Shown: positions 1-11,963, counted from the stretch's first letter. The stretch: 64,000 nt of DNA from Nectonema munidae (GCA_030549495.1 JAUIRK010001039.1:248001-312000), one strand, 5' to 3'. The notes: generated from the sequence alone by a model not told the origin. Program-made: numbers and translations.

Positions 1-671
1 TTAACATCAACAAAATCACTGTGTAAAATCTGTCATTTTAAATGATACTTTGCAAAAGGTTAGAAGTATTGTTCACTATATTCGAGCAAATGCCACGAAG
101 CATCGTCAATTTCGAAATATGCTGATGATGAATGACAAAGTAATTAGTGTAGATTTGCCTTACCACTCAAAAGTACGCTGGTTGTCACAAGGGAAAGTAT
201 TACTCAATTTTTGTCTTTACGAAGGCAAATAATTGACTTTTTCAAAGAAAGTGACAAACATTGTGAATTATCAGATCCAAATTTTTACAGATATGTAGCT
301 TTTTAAAATCAAAACTTTAAGAAGAACACATTCCCCAGTTTACGAAGGTAATGAGTGAAAATGAAGATATCTATGAATCTTTTAAAGAATACAGTCAATC
401 TCTGTTTGACAACAGGGAAGATCCTATTGAAATTTGGAAAAAGGCGGTAGAATATCCTCGTTTTCATCGACATGCACGCCGTCTGATTTCCTGCTTTTCT
501 ACAACATACTGTTGTGGATCCACATTCTTGTACTTGACGGAAATAAAGAATTCGCTGAGAACACAGTTGACAGATGAGCATTTGGAGGACCAATTAAAAC
601 TAAGAACCACTATATTGGAGCCTGGTATCAAAATGATTTCTCAAAAAAAGCAAACTCAAAGAAGTCATTAA
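1..671 (+). pseudogene. hAT transposase, C-terminal half (ZBED5/GTF2IRD2/FAM200-like), broken
   Basis: The translation shows DLPYHSKVRWLSQGKVL (about 155–210), the conserved block of the ZBED5/GTF2IRD2-like hAT transposase, then RRQIIDFFKESDKHCELSD in another frame (about 220–285), and then 351–671 with STTYCCGSTFLYLTEIKNSL and LTDEHLEDQLKLRTT, the hAT C-terminal dimerisation domain. Three frames are needed, so at least two frameshifts are present, and the N-terminal BED finger and the catalytic start are off the window. It is a dead transposase, not a domesticated gene, as shown by the frame changes and by the transposon terminus downstream at about 4165. Confidence 0.75.
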
Positions 672-741
672 TTTGTATAAAAAGGACCTACTTACCTAAA
701 TGAAATATTTGAAAACTTCATATTCTCGATGTTTATACGTC

Positions 742-3700
742 CAGTGGCGGATTCAAGGGGGCGCACCCGGCACGCGCCCCCCTTAAAATTATCAAAGTAA
801 GTTGAAAAATAACTGGCAAAGTTATTTAGTTTTGTGTAACTTTGAAATTTTTTAATTTCAAATATAATGTTTGTTGTGTTTGAATGATGGAGTTAATGAA
901 TACTTTCTCTATATTTTTTTACTATTCTCTTTAAAATGTTTTGGAAATTGCACTCTTAAAAAAGTTTTTTGTTAATTTAAAAAAACTGTATAAAAATTTT
1001 TTAAATATAATTTCCTCTAGTTGTTTCATGGCCTGTTTATTTGCAAATCTTAAAGTTCATTTTACGACCACTCTTCAAATTTGACTTAAAGTGTTTGAAA
1101 TACATAAACTTATTATATTGAGTAAACGTAGTAAGTTATAATTATTATTTTGTATTAACAATTTTGGATCATTCTGATTAATATTTTTAGATTTTTGTTT
1201 GATCAAAATTTTTTTTGATTAATTACTATATAAACAAGTAACTATTCCTGAATTCGTTTTTTGATAATGAACAAAAGAAAAATATCAGATTACTTCAAAT
1301 CAAGAAACACAGAAGATGGCAAGAAAAAGTTTTTTTTTCACTTATAAAATTTTTTTAGATATATGTTTACTTTTTATTTAAGACTTTCAAGTGATAATGC
1401 CGAACGTATTCAAATAACCTCAGACAAACTTGTTACTAAAGAAACTTTTAGTGAAAACTTGGAAGCTGGCCCTAGTAGTCAAATCATGGATACTGATGAT
1501 TTGCCTACAACATTTCTTGTTGAACATACTCAAAACAATATTTCTACTGAGAGACAGGAAGCACTTGAAAATAACTTGCCAGACATTAGTCTTTTTGATC
1601 ATAAAGCTAACGATCAGATGAAGTTTTACTTTATTGAGAAGCGCTTTCCAGAACCAACTTTCAAGTTTCCCTCAAAACTATACAAGGATAAAAGAAAAGC
1701 GACTGGCGAAATGAAACGGCATTGTCAAAGAGAGTGGTTCAATATTTTTAAGTTTATTGGTTATTCTAAATTAAAAGACGGCATTTTTTGTATTGCATGC
1801 CGTTTTTTCCGAACAATTCACATCGATCTGGAAAAAAGTTCATAACGGAAGTGTATAATAATTGGAAAGATGCAAAAGAAGATATAAAAAATCATAGTGT
1901 AACTGAATATCACTTGTCATCAATGTTTAGAATGAAAACTTTCGTCGAAACATACCAAAATCTTTCTAAGCGTGTTGATGCCTCACTAAACGTATGCTCT
2001 GCTGAAAGGATAGAACGGAATCGAAAAATTCTTAAGTCTATTACAAAATCATTGATATTTTGTGGCCGACGCGGAATTGCCTTACGAGGCCACAGAGATG
2101 ACGACACAATAAATTGCACTGACTACAACCATGGTAATTTTGAGGAACTTTTAAATTTTAGAATAGACTCTGGGGATTACATTTTAGCAGATCATTTTAA
2201 AAATTCTAACTTGTCAAAATGAACTATTGGGTTGCATTAAAAGATATATACAGAGTGAAATTGTTAGAGAATTATATGAACAGCCATTTGGACCATACTT
2301 CGGACTACAATGTGATGAGGTAAATGATGTAAGCAATTGGGAACAACTAGGAATTGCTTTACGCTATACACGTGATAATAAACCTATCGAAAGGTTGTTT
2401 GAATTTGTACAATGTGAAAGCACGAGGGGGCTGGACATTTGTGAAAATGTTATTAAATCACTTTCTACTGCTGGAATAGATGTAGGATTCTGTCGTTCCC
2501 AAACAGTGGATGGGGCAGCAAACATGTCAGGAAAGTACAATGGTTTTGCTGCAAAATTTCTAGAAATATCTCCAAAAGCAACATATCATTACTGCAGTAA
2601 CCACGATTTAAATCTCGTTCTCTGCAAGAGTAGTCACGTGCGAGAAATTCATCTAATGTTAGACGTACTAAAACAACTCGGAATTTTTTTTCATATCTCC
2701 CCAAAGAGATGTAGGCGTCTTGAACAATCTGTAAATACCATCAACAAAGAAAGGACAACAAAAAGTGTTATTACAAAGTCAAAAATGAAGATATTTTGTG
2801 AAACACGATGGGTAGAAAAAATAACAACACTGCAGGATTTTGAAGATCTTTATGAAGCTTTACTTGCATGTTTGGATGCAATTGGCTCTTATGAATGCGG
2901 ATGGGCTGGCAAGGCCGTAACAGAGGCATATGGGCTAATGAAGCGCATAACAGATTGCACATTTATCATCAGTTTCCAAACAGTGTTATATATTTTTGGA
3001 TACTTCATGGGACTCAGCAACAAACTGCAGGGAACTGAAATGGACGTAATTCAAGCTTACAACATGGTGGAACTGATTAGGGAAACTCTCAAATCTGCAA
3101 GAACCAATGAAGCTGAATATGATATCATATATTCAAATTCAGAAAAAATGATAAACTTAGCTGGCATTTCAATGACAATTCCTAGAAGATGCAGTAAGCA
3201 AACACTTAGAAATAATATTGAAGCTGTAGATGCAAAGGAGTATTTCAAACGAGCAGTTTTCATACCATTTGTGGATAGTGTTGTACAACAAATGGATATC
3301 AGATTTAGTACACTTGCTAAAGCAGCTCTTCGTGGTTTTTACTTGCTACCAAGCAATCTTTGCAAAATTACAGAGGAAACAGTTTCTAATTGATTTTCAC
3401 AATATCGACTTACCATCCTCTTCTACATTTTCTCAAGAACTAGAGCTTTGGAAGAAGTTATGGCTTAGCCAAGAAGACACTCCAACCACTTTAGTTTCCA
3501 CGCTATCAGACATAAGAACCTGTCCAAATCTATTTCCGAACATTACTAAAGTTTTACATTTTTTACAACTAACAGCAGTTTCTTCAAGTGGAGTTGAACG
3601 TGGAAACTCCTCTCTAAAACATATTAAAGGAGCATCCAGGAGTTCTATGACGGAAGAAAGATTAAATGCGCTTCTTCTTCTTTATGTATCCCGGGACATC

Positions 3701-3928
3701 AACATTGATGTTGATGCAGTCGTTGAAATGTATGCCAGACAACAACCACGAAGAATGCTTCTCATCAATCCCTTGGCAGAGAAATAACTAAACATACGAT
3801 TTAGTTTTTGAGGGATTTTTGCAATAAATTTAATTTCAATACCTCTTTCTTTTTTTTAGTTATTTACCTGTTTTATACTTGTGCACGTTTTGCGCCCCTC
3901 CTATTTACATTTCTTGAATCCGCGCCTG
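742..3928 (+). mobile_element. hAT transposon with terminal inverted repeats, inserted in another hAT
   Basis: The left end CAGTGGCGGATTCAAGGGGG (from 742) and the right end, read on the minus strand as CAGGCGCGGATTCAAGAAAT (from 3928), form imperfect hAT-type inverted repeats. The element is about 3.19 kb, the usual size of an autonomous hAT. The flanks TATACGTC (left) and TACATCTG (right) are only weakly alike, so the expected 8-bp target duplication is degraded or absent. It carries one transposase reading frame in pieces and lies in the 3' untranslated part of the ZBED5-like hAT. Confidence 0.75.
1267..3787 (+). pseudogene. hAT transposase (TTF finger, DUF4371, RNase H-like and hATC domains), about three frameshifts
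   Basis: A start MNKRKISDYFKSR at 1267 resembles hAT N-termini. 1363–1845 carries the TTF-type finger (REWFNIFKFIGYS...DGIFCIACRFF). The next frame (to 2222) is DUF4371-like (VTEYHLSS...NRKILKSITKSLIFCGRRGIALRGHRDD). 2218–3393 has the catalytic core block QCDEVNDVSNWEQLGIALRY and TVDGAANMSGKYNGF, which resembles the '52 kDa repressor of the inhibitor of the protein kinase' type of hAT protein. 3400–3787 is the hATC dimerisation domain (SSGVERGNSSLKHIK). Frame changes near 1808 (T/C run), 2218 (A run) and 3390 make it a pseudogene. Order and total length fit a once full-length hAT transposase. Confidence 0.85.
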
Positions 3929-3992
3929 TACATCTGTCTTTTTTTATAAGAATATTATTAATTAATACTTGTATAAAATAAAATCCTAATTT

Positions 3993-4040
3993 TAATAATC
4001 TAATAAAAGAACTTGTATAAGTTCTTTTATTAGATTATTA
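3993..4040. repeat. Perfect 22-bp palindrome with 4-bp loop
   Basis: Arms 3993–4014 and 4019–4040 are exact reverse complements around the loop GTAT. It lies in the distal 3' part of the ZBED5-like hAT, about 120 bp before its terminus. As RNA it would form a long hairpin, and as DNA a cruciform. Confidence 0.9.
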
Positions 4041-4165
4041 TTATTAAATGTTGTACGAGGGGATAAAATAACTGAAAAAAAATAGTAATTTGTTCAGTGC
4101 GGCCTCTATGAGGGACGATGAATTGTAAGGTGGCCTTCATGCACAAAAAGGTTCCCCACCTCTCG

Positions 4166-7100
4166 CTTAGGGCCTTACTTTTTGAAGGGCCTCATATTTA
4201 AACATATTCCAAAATATTATTACATTATACAAAAATCAACTATAAATATGCACTTTTATTTTTTTGTTTAAAACAAACGATCTTTTTTGCTTCTGAATGC
4301 AAATATTCCATTTCAAATATATGACCTCAATGATATTTAATCACTAAAAATTGAATATTGTTTTTTTGCCTTATAAACTATTAGACAAATTGAGTAATAA
4401 AATGTCCAATTCTGCTTAGCTTCGAGTGATCTTGATTTTTATAATGGGAGGTCTTTAATATAGCTTATATATTTTAAGTTTAATTTAGTAACTCTATTAT
4501 TTTTTTATAGTAATAACTATCTTAAGGATTATAGACATAAGTATCTCTTTTTATTATTACATATCGTTTAGTTTTTTCTAGTTTAAAATTTATTGTAATA
4601 ATAAATTTTTTTTAATTTTTTACTTTTTTTGTTAAAAGTATTGCCATAATTGATTTGCAAGTTGTATCATTTTTAGGTTCTGGCTTAATTATAAAAATAT
4701 ATGTCGTCTCAACAAATTCTTATAATAAACAAATATATTTGTAAAAAAAAAAAATTTTTTTTGCCTTTTTCATTTGGTTAATTTTTTTAAACTCAATTCG
4801 TCAAAAACTATTTAATAATGAATACAATTTTTCTTTAAAACAATAAATTTGTTTAAATTTATATTTTAACAGGTAAATAAATATTAGGTATCTTTAGGAA
4901 AAATTGCTCTTAAATAAATGTTTTCAAGCGAGGCATAGAAGCCATCATGAAAAGAGTTTTTGAAAGTGGATTTCAAAAAAGAAAACGAAAACAAATTTTG
5001 GAGAAACAAGAAAAAACACTTCCAAAACTCGATAAATATTTATTCTCAAATGCAGATGTTTCAAAATATACCTGGTGAATTTCGTCAACAAAAGACCCGA
5101 AGAATCTGTTTATTGTTATGTTGAAAACAACGAGTTCGAGAAAACAACTGGTTCTAGAACTGAAGAAAATAAAAGCCCTACTGATTCGGCCGATTTTTCT
5201 AATCGAAATATCGTCTCTAGGGCTAATGATTTTGGTCAATATAGTTCTTTCAGTGAAGCAGATTTGGATTATTGGATAGCAAAAGGGCCTTCAGAGTGCC
5301 AGCATTGGGATAGTTCATTTGAAAATCAAACTAGATACTGTTCAAGAAGCATATTTCATTGCCGAAAAGTTTATGGAGAAAAATATGATCGTGAGTGGCT
5401 TGTATACTCTCCAACAACTGGTTCCGTATGTTGCTTTGTTTGTAGTCTTTTCAAGCATTCTACATGACTGGCAAAATATTGGTTTAATCAAAACTCACAA
5501 AAATTCTGACACCCATAGATCATCTCTACTCATATACTTATCGAGAAAAAAGGGTTCTACAATCGAATCAAAATTAAGCAAAAATATAAGAGAAGAGCTT
5601 ATTAGCTTTTAGAGGAAGTAATGAAACTTTTGGATCATCGAATCTTGGTATTTTAGAATTAATAGCTAAGTTCGACGCGTTTCTTGCTAGTCACGTAACC
5701 AAATACAAGAGCGAAGGAAAAGGGACTGCTTCATATTTGTCTAAAACAAATGTAATGAAATAATTATTCAAATGGCTTATAAGATAAGAAAGTTTATTTT
5801 AGATGAATTGAAAAAAAGCTACTATTTTAGTCTTTCAGTTGATTCCACACCAGATTTGTCTCACACAGATCAATTAACCATAATAGTTAGATATGTATCC
5901 CCGGTTAATGGTTTACCAGTTGAAAGATTTTTATCTTTTCTGAAATTATATAATCACAGTGGTGAAAGCCTGGCTGATATCGAGGTAAAATTTTTTACTG
6001 AAGAATGTAAAATTGATTTTCAAAAATGCAGAGAACAAACGTATGATAATGCAGCAAACATGTCAGGTAAATATAAAGACACGCAGCAAAAAAATCTAGA
6101 AATCAACAAGCACGCTGTATATATTCCTTGTGCTGGCCATTTTTTGAATCTTGTAGGTCCATCTGCTGTTTAGATGCGGTGAGTTTTTTCAACATCGTAC
6201 AAGAATTATACGTTTTTTTTCATCATCTAGAAAAGGATGGAATGTTATGTATAATTTTTTAAAAACAAAATCCAATGTTCCGAAAGTTCTCTCTGACACT
6301 AGATGGTTTGCGAATGCAAAGTCGGTATCCGCCATAGATGAACATTATCATTCACTCATCAAGACCCTCAATTATTTCTATGACAATGATAATGAGAACG
6401 GAGACACAAGAATTTTCAAACTTCAAGATCCACACATCACCCTCTCCACATGCAAGAACTTATATTCATCACTTGCAGTTCGTGAAGAGTACACGTGAAG
6501 AACTTAACAAATTTGAAAAAAAGAAAAGTCTAAACTGCCTGACGTTGATTATCATAAGCTGACACAAAAAGAATGCCGAATGATGGAAATGCTTCCGATG
6601 CAGATGACGAACTGCTTCCAAGAGAAAAATTCAGAGTGAAATCTTTCATTCCAATTCTCGATGCTCTTTCAACAAATTTGACAAAAAGGGCTGAAATTTT
6701 AATGATATTGCTAACAAATTTTTCTTCCTTATCGCCTTCCAAAATTCAGATGAACAACTGTATAACGACGTAAAAAATATTGTTGAAGAATGCCCTAGCG
6801 ATGTTGATATGAATCTTTTGAGCGAATTGAAGCATTTTCATATTTACGTCCAGAAAAAAATAAAAAAAATTTCACTCATAAATCATTGTATCAAATAATA
6901 TAGACAGACAAAATTCAGCAAGTTTTTCCAAATTTAGATGGCATTTTGCGAATTTTCTTATGCTTGATGATCACTAATTGTTCTGGAGAAAGATCTTTTT
7001 CACAAATGAAAAGAATAAAAAGTGAGCTTCCAACAAATATGTCCCAAGATAGATTTTCAGCTTTAAGTTTATGGTGTATAGAAAGTGATTTGTTACGCTT

Positions 7101-7309
7101 AATATCTTCCGATGAACTAATTGCTGAAAGAAAAATACGTAAAAGAAAATTTTGAATTATTCATTTTTTGGTGTTACTTTTTGATTTTATCAAGATTTGA
7201 ATTTTATATAATAAATTCGGCACTGTTTTTTTTTAATTTTTTATTTGTGAAAAAGGGCCTAAAATTTTTTTTTCAGCTTAGGGCCTCAGTGAGTTTTAAT
7301 CCGACCCTG
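4166..7309 (+). mobile_element. ZMYM1-like hAT transposon, degenerate
   Basis: The right end read on the minus strand from 7309 is CAGGGTCGGATTAAAACTCA followed by CTGAGGCCCTAAGC, a typical hAT terminus of this group. The left side begins with GCTTAGGGCCTTACTTTTTG and AAGGGCCTC (4165–4193), which looks like the inner part of the matching terminus with the outermost bases missing where the ZBED5-like hAT ends. About 3.1 kb long, with a broken transposase inside. The left boundary is uncertain by tens of bases. Confidence 0.6.
4947..7155 (+). pseudogene. hAT transposase, ZMYM1-like, many breaks
   Basis: MKRVFESGFQKRKRK (4947) is the usual start of this family. 5075–5467 carries SEADLDYWIAKGPSECQHWD and REWLVYSPTTGSVCCFVCSL, the TTF-type finger. 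5460–5770 is the DUF4371 region in two frames. 5772–6173 holds the catalytic domain (YYFSLSVDSTPDLSHTDQLT; YDNAANMSGKYK; CAGHFLNLVG). 6247–6498 contains VLSDTRWFANAKSVSAI. 6946–7155 is the hATC domain (NCSGERSFSQMKRIKSELP). At least seven frame changes or stops separate these blocks. All domains are present in the expected order, so it decayed by point changes and small indels, not by large deletion. Confidence 0.85.
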
Positions 7310-7384
7310 TATAAAGTTTTGAGAAATAAAGTAAAAGAAACACAAATTATAAAGTTTCTTTTGAATTTCTGATCCCACAGGAAG

Positions 7385-7516
7385 ATGGTCTTCATTAGGT
7401 GGGCATCGAGAAAACTGGAGCCTTGGAGGAAAGTTGAAGGTATTCATGAGAAAGAAGAGAAGATTAAGAAAAGATACGTAAAAGAAGAGACTAAAGAAAA
7501 TTGTTCAAAATATTAA
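7385..7516 (+). CDS. Possible short terminal exon or small ORF, unrecognised
   Basis: A 43-codon reading frame (MVFIRWASRKLEPWRKVEGI...) follows a good splice acceptor (TTTCTGATCCCACAG ending at 7380) just right of the hAT terminus at 7309. Composition is lysine- and glutamate-rich with no known domain. No donor partner was found upstream, so it may be chance. Confidence 0.2.
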   Translation: MVFIRWASRKLEPWRKVEGIHEKEEKIKKRYVKEETKENCSKY

Positions 7517-8171
7517 ACAAGTTCATATAGAAGCACTTATTATATCATTACAATGAAAACTAGAGTTTTAACTTTTTTATCCGGTTCTTAAGCACCACCA
7601 TTTTTAAAATCATGCAAAATTTGTCCAAAATGATGCTTCCCTCAGATACGTGTAATCATCTGCTAGATTTTCCACGGAGAACAAATTCCTGTATTTCATT
7701 AGTTTAGTTTAAAATATTCTTTCAATTTTTCAGCTGTGTTCCTTTCATTCTTGAAATAAATTGCATGCATGTTTGTATTTTTTCAATGTTACAACTTCTG
7801 CAAAAAAGTATCATAAGAATTTTTTTCTACAACGCGGAAAAATAATTTTTGATAAATATAAAATTTCACAAGGTCATTTTGTAATCCAAAATTTTAGCAA
7901 TATATTTAATTTATATTAGAATAGGATAATGAGGAATAATGTATCATAAAAAAAACTATGTGAATTCATTGAATTTTGAGATGCAAATTTTTTAGTGGCG
8001 CGTATATTACCCTCAAATTTAAAAATATTCCAATATATTACTCCAATTAATATTAAGTTTAATTTGTCCAGCATTTAAAAATGGCATAGAACATTGAACT
8101 CTTCCAGAGTAGCAGAACTGTTCTGAATAACGGAGTGAAAACAGGAAAAAATGGAGGCGTATTGATAAAGT
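7517..8171. other. No gene seen
   Basis: AT-rich sequence between the possible small ORF and the poly-A signal of the minus-strand host gene. No transposon terminus, coding run or repeat was recognised. Confidence 0.6.
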
Positions 8172-8177
8172 ATTTAT
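8172..8177 (-). promoter_or_regulatory. Poly-A signal AATAAA of the minus-strand host gene
   Basis: On the minus strand AATAAA lies 285 bp past the stop codon at 8462–8464. No earlier AATAAA was noticed in the less AT-rich 3' untranslated stretch between them. Confidence 0.5.
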
Positions 8178-8461
8178 TTCATCAAATAAATGTATGTGTA
8201 TATCAATAATAAAAATACTATTAATATCTACTATTCAAGTTAAAAAAAATGGAATGTGTGTAAAATGGACAAAATACTAAATTAAAAGTAGTTGAGGTAG
8301 AGAATGCGAAACAGCGAAAATACGGCGGCATATGGTAGCGTAGAGTTGACAATTTTATGTACATCTTTTGCGCGAAAATGGTGAATGTCGGTGAAGAGAA
8401 GTTAAATACTTGTTATAGATGAAAAGTAAGGGAGAGGATGGCGAGGGAAGATAGGATCGGT

Positions 8462-8584
8462 TTAAGGAGAGAGGCGCTTATTGAGATAGGAGTCGCGGTA
8501 TTTGAGAGCTAGAGCGAGCAGATGCCTCAGCTTGTTAACGACTGCTTGCTGCCTGTTTATATCCTCGATTGTGATGACGAATTT
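8462..8584 (-). CDS. Host gene 1, last exon (unrecognised protein)
   Basis: Acceptor CTTACTTTTGCACAG precedes 40 codons beginning KFVITIEDINRQQAVVNKLR and ending in NKRLSP and TAA. Phase 0 at the acceptor matches the phase-0 donor of the exon at 13730–13920, giving ...SQPLLQ joined to KFVITIED.... The predicted tail is helical and leucine-rich. G/C-rich codons here contrast with the flanks. The intron to the previous exon would be about 5.1 kb and contains the RTE-like LINE. The protein is not recognised. The exon call rests on splice signals, phase and codon use. Confidence 0.6.
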   Translation of the reverse strand, partial: KFVITIEDINRQQAVVNKLRHLLALALKYRDSYLNKRLSP

Positions 8585-9980
8585 CTGTGCAAAAGTAAGA
8601 ATTGAGAGCGGGAACGAATAGGAAATAGAGATATAGCGATTTCAAACCATTTCACCCCAAGATGACATTAAGTATAGTGAAATTTGTCTATATCGAACAT
8701 TTGCTAAAATGTTGCTTAAAAATTTTTTAATAAATGAAAACAAAAAGAGTTGGATTTTTGCATCATAAAGAAGTTACATTCAATGAGAATGAGAAAAGAT
8801 ACTTGAGCCCATCTGGTCTTTCTTGGAACAAATGGGTAAAATAAATATTTGTAAAATCTTATTTACAAATATATTGCCCTGCCCTTATCTTTCTCTATCC
8901 TGGCTGTTCATTTTATTTCCTGGAATGATCCGGTTTTGTAAAAAGTAATTGGATATTTTTCAAAAATTTACTGGTTCTTGCCGATTTTTTATTCAAGTTT
9001 AGTTCAAATTCTAAAATGCAATTAAATTAAGTAAAGAGATGAAGCGTGTTCAAAATGATTTTGCGTCTTCATTGATAGTAAAAAAATAAATAAATTTTAG
9101 GTCTGCAAAGTTTTCTCATTTATCAGCGAACTAGTCTATCAAACACACATTTTTACAGTTTTCACAGACATAGCGATGTGCATAACCAGCCAACCCACAT
9201 GCAACCACCGTATGTTGTGCTTCTGGCTCCATTAGTACGCTTCCACATATAACTACCGTTCCTTGCCAACTAAAGTCCAAAAAATAATGTAAGCCAAACA
9301 TCCAAAAAATTTCGAAATGGAATTGATACAAAAAAATGATCCTATAAACTTTTGATTAACAAAATCACTATTTTTTCCGATTTCCTCAAAAAATATTTTG
9401 AAAGTGACGTCTTAAAATTGAAATTTATAGTAAAGTTACTCTAAATCAGATGTTCCCAATCTGGGAATTTGGAACCCAAATGACGTGGAAAATCATTTTC
9501 GGCCTATTTTGCAATTTTGAACAGGTTGCACCATAAATCATCATCCGTTATTATTGAGAGGTCTTCGTTCCTTCGTCGAAGGTAGACCTCCCTCAAACAA
9601 TTGTCTTCAGTTGATTTCTCTATTTTACAATCTTCAATATTCCAATCCGAATTTTTTAAATATCTCCCCTTCCTTCTCTTCCACACCAAAAATGCATATT
9701 AAAAACTGTCCACACCGGATATAATGGAAAAAGTTGCCAAAAAAATCACAATTCGCGAAACAATTGTGTATTGATTATTCTCTTAAGGCTATAATAAATC
9801 TGTATGCATTGAAGTTTTGAAAATTTTTTCGCAAAAATCCCTTATGCTTTAAATTTTTAAATAAAAATGTTGTTGAATTCTAAGCTTCTAGGAAATTAGA
9901 TATTTTTATTATTTTTTTTTTTAAAAATGTGCCACCCCATTTTTTATTTTTGCTACACCACTATTTCATTTAAAAGTATT
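8585..9980. other. Intron of host gene 1, no certain feature
   Basis: Two open minus-strand frames (9131–9331 and 9504–9689) were weighed and not accepted. The rest is AT-rich and featureless. Confidence 0.4.
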
Positions 9981-9988
9981 GTATGACT

Positions 9989-11937
9989 TATCATCATCCA
10001 TTTGTCTCCAGGAGGAGGACAAGGTATCCCGGCTAGCCAGGGTCGACCTTTTTTTGTTTTTTGCAGCGTTGTCTTCATTGCTTTCTCAGTTGTGCAACTT
10101 TCAGAGAGAGTCCCCTTTTCTCCATATCTGTTTCACCACCTCTTCTCGTGATTTTTTGGGGCGCCCTTTCTTCGCTTTTCAAGTCACAACTTCTTCTTTC
10201 ACCCTCCTAAGCAAACTTTGTTCATCCATTCTCTCAAGATGGCCCAGCCAACGCAGTCTTTGCTCCTCGAGATATCCATTTATTCTTCAACTTCTGTCAT
10301 TTTCCTGAGAACAGCATTTGGGACTTTGTCTAAGAGCGTTTTTCCACAAATCATTCGCAACATTCTCATTTCCGTTGAATGCATGCGCCTGATATCTGAT
10401 TTTTTCATCGCCCAACATTCACACCCATAACTCATAACACTTCTCACACTTGCTTTGTACAGTCTTCCTTTTAGCTTCAAAGACAGCGCTTTCTTACAAA
10501 ATACTACAGATATGTCGTTGAATTTTTTCCAAACGAGTCTTATCCGTGATGTCACAGATTTTACAACATCTCCATCTCTGCTAAGTACGTCTCCTAAGTA
10601 CCGAAATTCTTTTACAACATTAATTTTGTCTCCTACAAATATGACCGTATTTTCATTTTCTTCATCAAATTTCTCTTCTTTGCAACTACAACAAACAAAA
10701 TTTTTAACCTTTATAAGAGCACCACGCACACTTGAACATCTTTTATGGACCCACATCTTGCATAAACTACACTGTTTTCCTGCATTTTGCACATGGATCG
10801 ATATTACTAATAACTTCATCTAAGCATCGAGATTTAAATTTCATTGCTTTCGTTCTTGAAAGGTTTATCTTCAACCCTTTCTACTTAGTGCTTCTCCCCA
10901 ACTAACATATCTTTTTCCAACGTCGTCCCAACTGCTTCCAACAATCACCAAATCATCTGCATAGAGAAACTCTCTCTTACACTTTTCAACATCATCAGAA
11001 AATACATCCATAACAATTGTAAAAAGTATCATCTCTGATGAACACCGACTTTAACTTTGCACCACTCTGATATTTGTCCTTCAACTTGCACTACAGTTTT
11101 TGCATCGCTGTACATTTCCATTATTGCTTTTACTTCGTACTCTGGCACACCTTTTTTTCTCAGAGCCCACCAAATTACTTCTCTTGGAATGCAATCAAAA
11201 GCTTTCTCAAGGTCGACAAATACAGCGTATAAGTCCTTATCCACTTTTTGTGTTTTTTAATCAATTGCCTTACTGCAAAAATTGCATCGATCGTGCTTTT
11301 ACCGGGCATGAAACCCATTTGAATTTCATTTATCTCAACACGTTTCCTAATTCTTTTTTCAAAAACTCTCTCCAATACCTTCATCACATGTTCAAGAAAC
11401 TGTATACTTCTATAGTTAGAACATTCTTTAAAGTCGCCTTTGCCTTTATAAAGAGGTAACAAAACACTATTCCTCCAGCTTTCTGGCATCTTTCTCCCCA
11501 TCATTATATCATTTCCTATTTTAGCCAAAGAACCCTCAAGTCCACAAAGTTGTATTACTTCTATAACCAGCTGCTTTATTGGTTTTCATCTGTATCATCG
11601 CTTGATTCACCTGTTCTCTTGAAATTTCAGAGACAGGGCCCTCGTTTGGCGGAACTTCTAAATTCCTATTCCAGATATTCTCTCTATTCCAAGATTTGCG
11701 AGTGATCCTTCCAGGGTTCTAATCTTTCTTCTAGCTTCAACTTCAGCTCTCCATTTTTGTCTCTCATACACGGATTTCCAACAATATCTTGTTTCGTTTT
11801 CTTGCTTGTCTTGGCCATACGAAAGATGTGTCTCATCTTCTCTTCGACTCTCATTCTTTCCATCTGTTTTGTTTCTTTTTCAGCTTCTGCATGCATAGCC
11901 TTCACCATCAAGCTCTTAGCCATGTTTCAATATTATA
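9989..11937 (-). mobile_element. RTE-like LINE, 5'-truncated and broken, with 8-bp target duplication
   Basis: GTATGACT occurs at 9981–9988 and 11938–11945, exactly at the two edges. The minus-strand 3' end is GGATGATGATA, a short-repeat tail of RTE type. Fragments in order: linker (11923–11684), RT fingers with PESWRNSVLLPLYKGKGD and NYRSIQFLEHVMKVLERV (11528–11175), palm motif A with VDLEKAFDCIPREVIWWAL (near 11200), YADDLVI (near 10955), a PHD-like finger (CSLCKMWVHKRC, near 10760) and the thumb/tail with FRYLGDVLSRDGD and SYGCECWAMKKSD (to 10280). Several frameshifts and stops separate them, and no endonuclease is left. It sits in sense orientation in the long last intron of host gene 1. 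Confidence 0.85.
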
Positions 11938-11963
11938 GTATGACTACAATTAATAAATGAAAA

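Larger units (their letters stand above)
1..4165 (+). mobile_element. ZBED5/Buster-like hAT transposon remnant, interrupted by a second hAT
   Basis: The element enters from the left edge and is split by the hAT at 742–3928, so its own sequence is 1–741 and 3929–4165. The left part carries the transposase end. The right part ends in GTGGCCTTCATGCACAAAAA followed by GGTTCCCCACCTCT, which read on the minus strand is a typical hAT-Charlie/ZBED5 terminal inverted repeat (AGAGGTGGGGAACCTTTTTG). The left terminus lies outside the window, so the size and target duplication are unknown. The right terminus abuts the next hAT near 4166. Seen: the terminal sequence and the interrupted order. Family assignment is from pattern recognition. 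Confidence 0.6.

Noticed and set aside
9131-9331. Minus-strand ORF with several cysteines (GSVLMEPEAQ...CGLAGYAHRYVCENC)
   Set aside because: An acceptor-like TTTGGACTTTAG is present but no donor follows before the stop, and neither phase nor composition links it to host gene 1. No zinc-finger spacing fits.
9504-9689. Minus-strand ORF MVWKRRKGRYLKNSDWN...
   Set aside because: Looks partly coding but lacks splice partners and any recognised motif; could be chance in a purine-rich run.
10455-11459. Several plus-strand ORFs opposite the RTE-like LINE
   Set aside because: They are antisense shadows of the RT reading frame.
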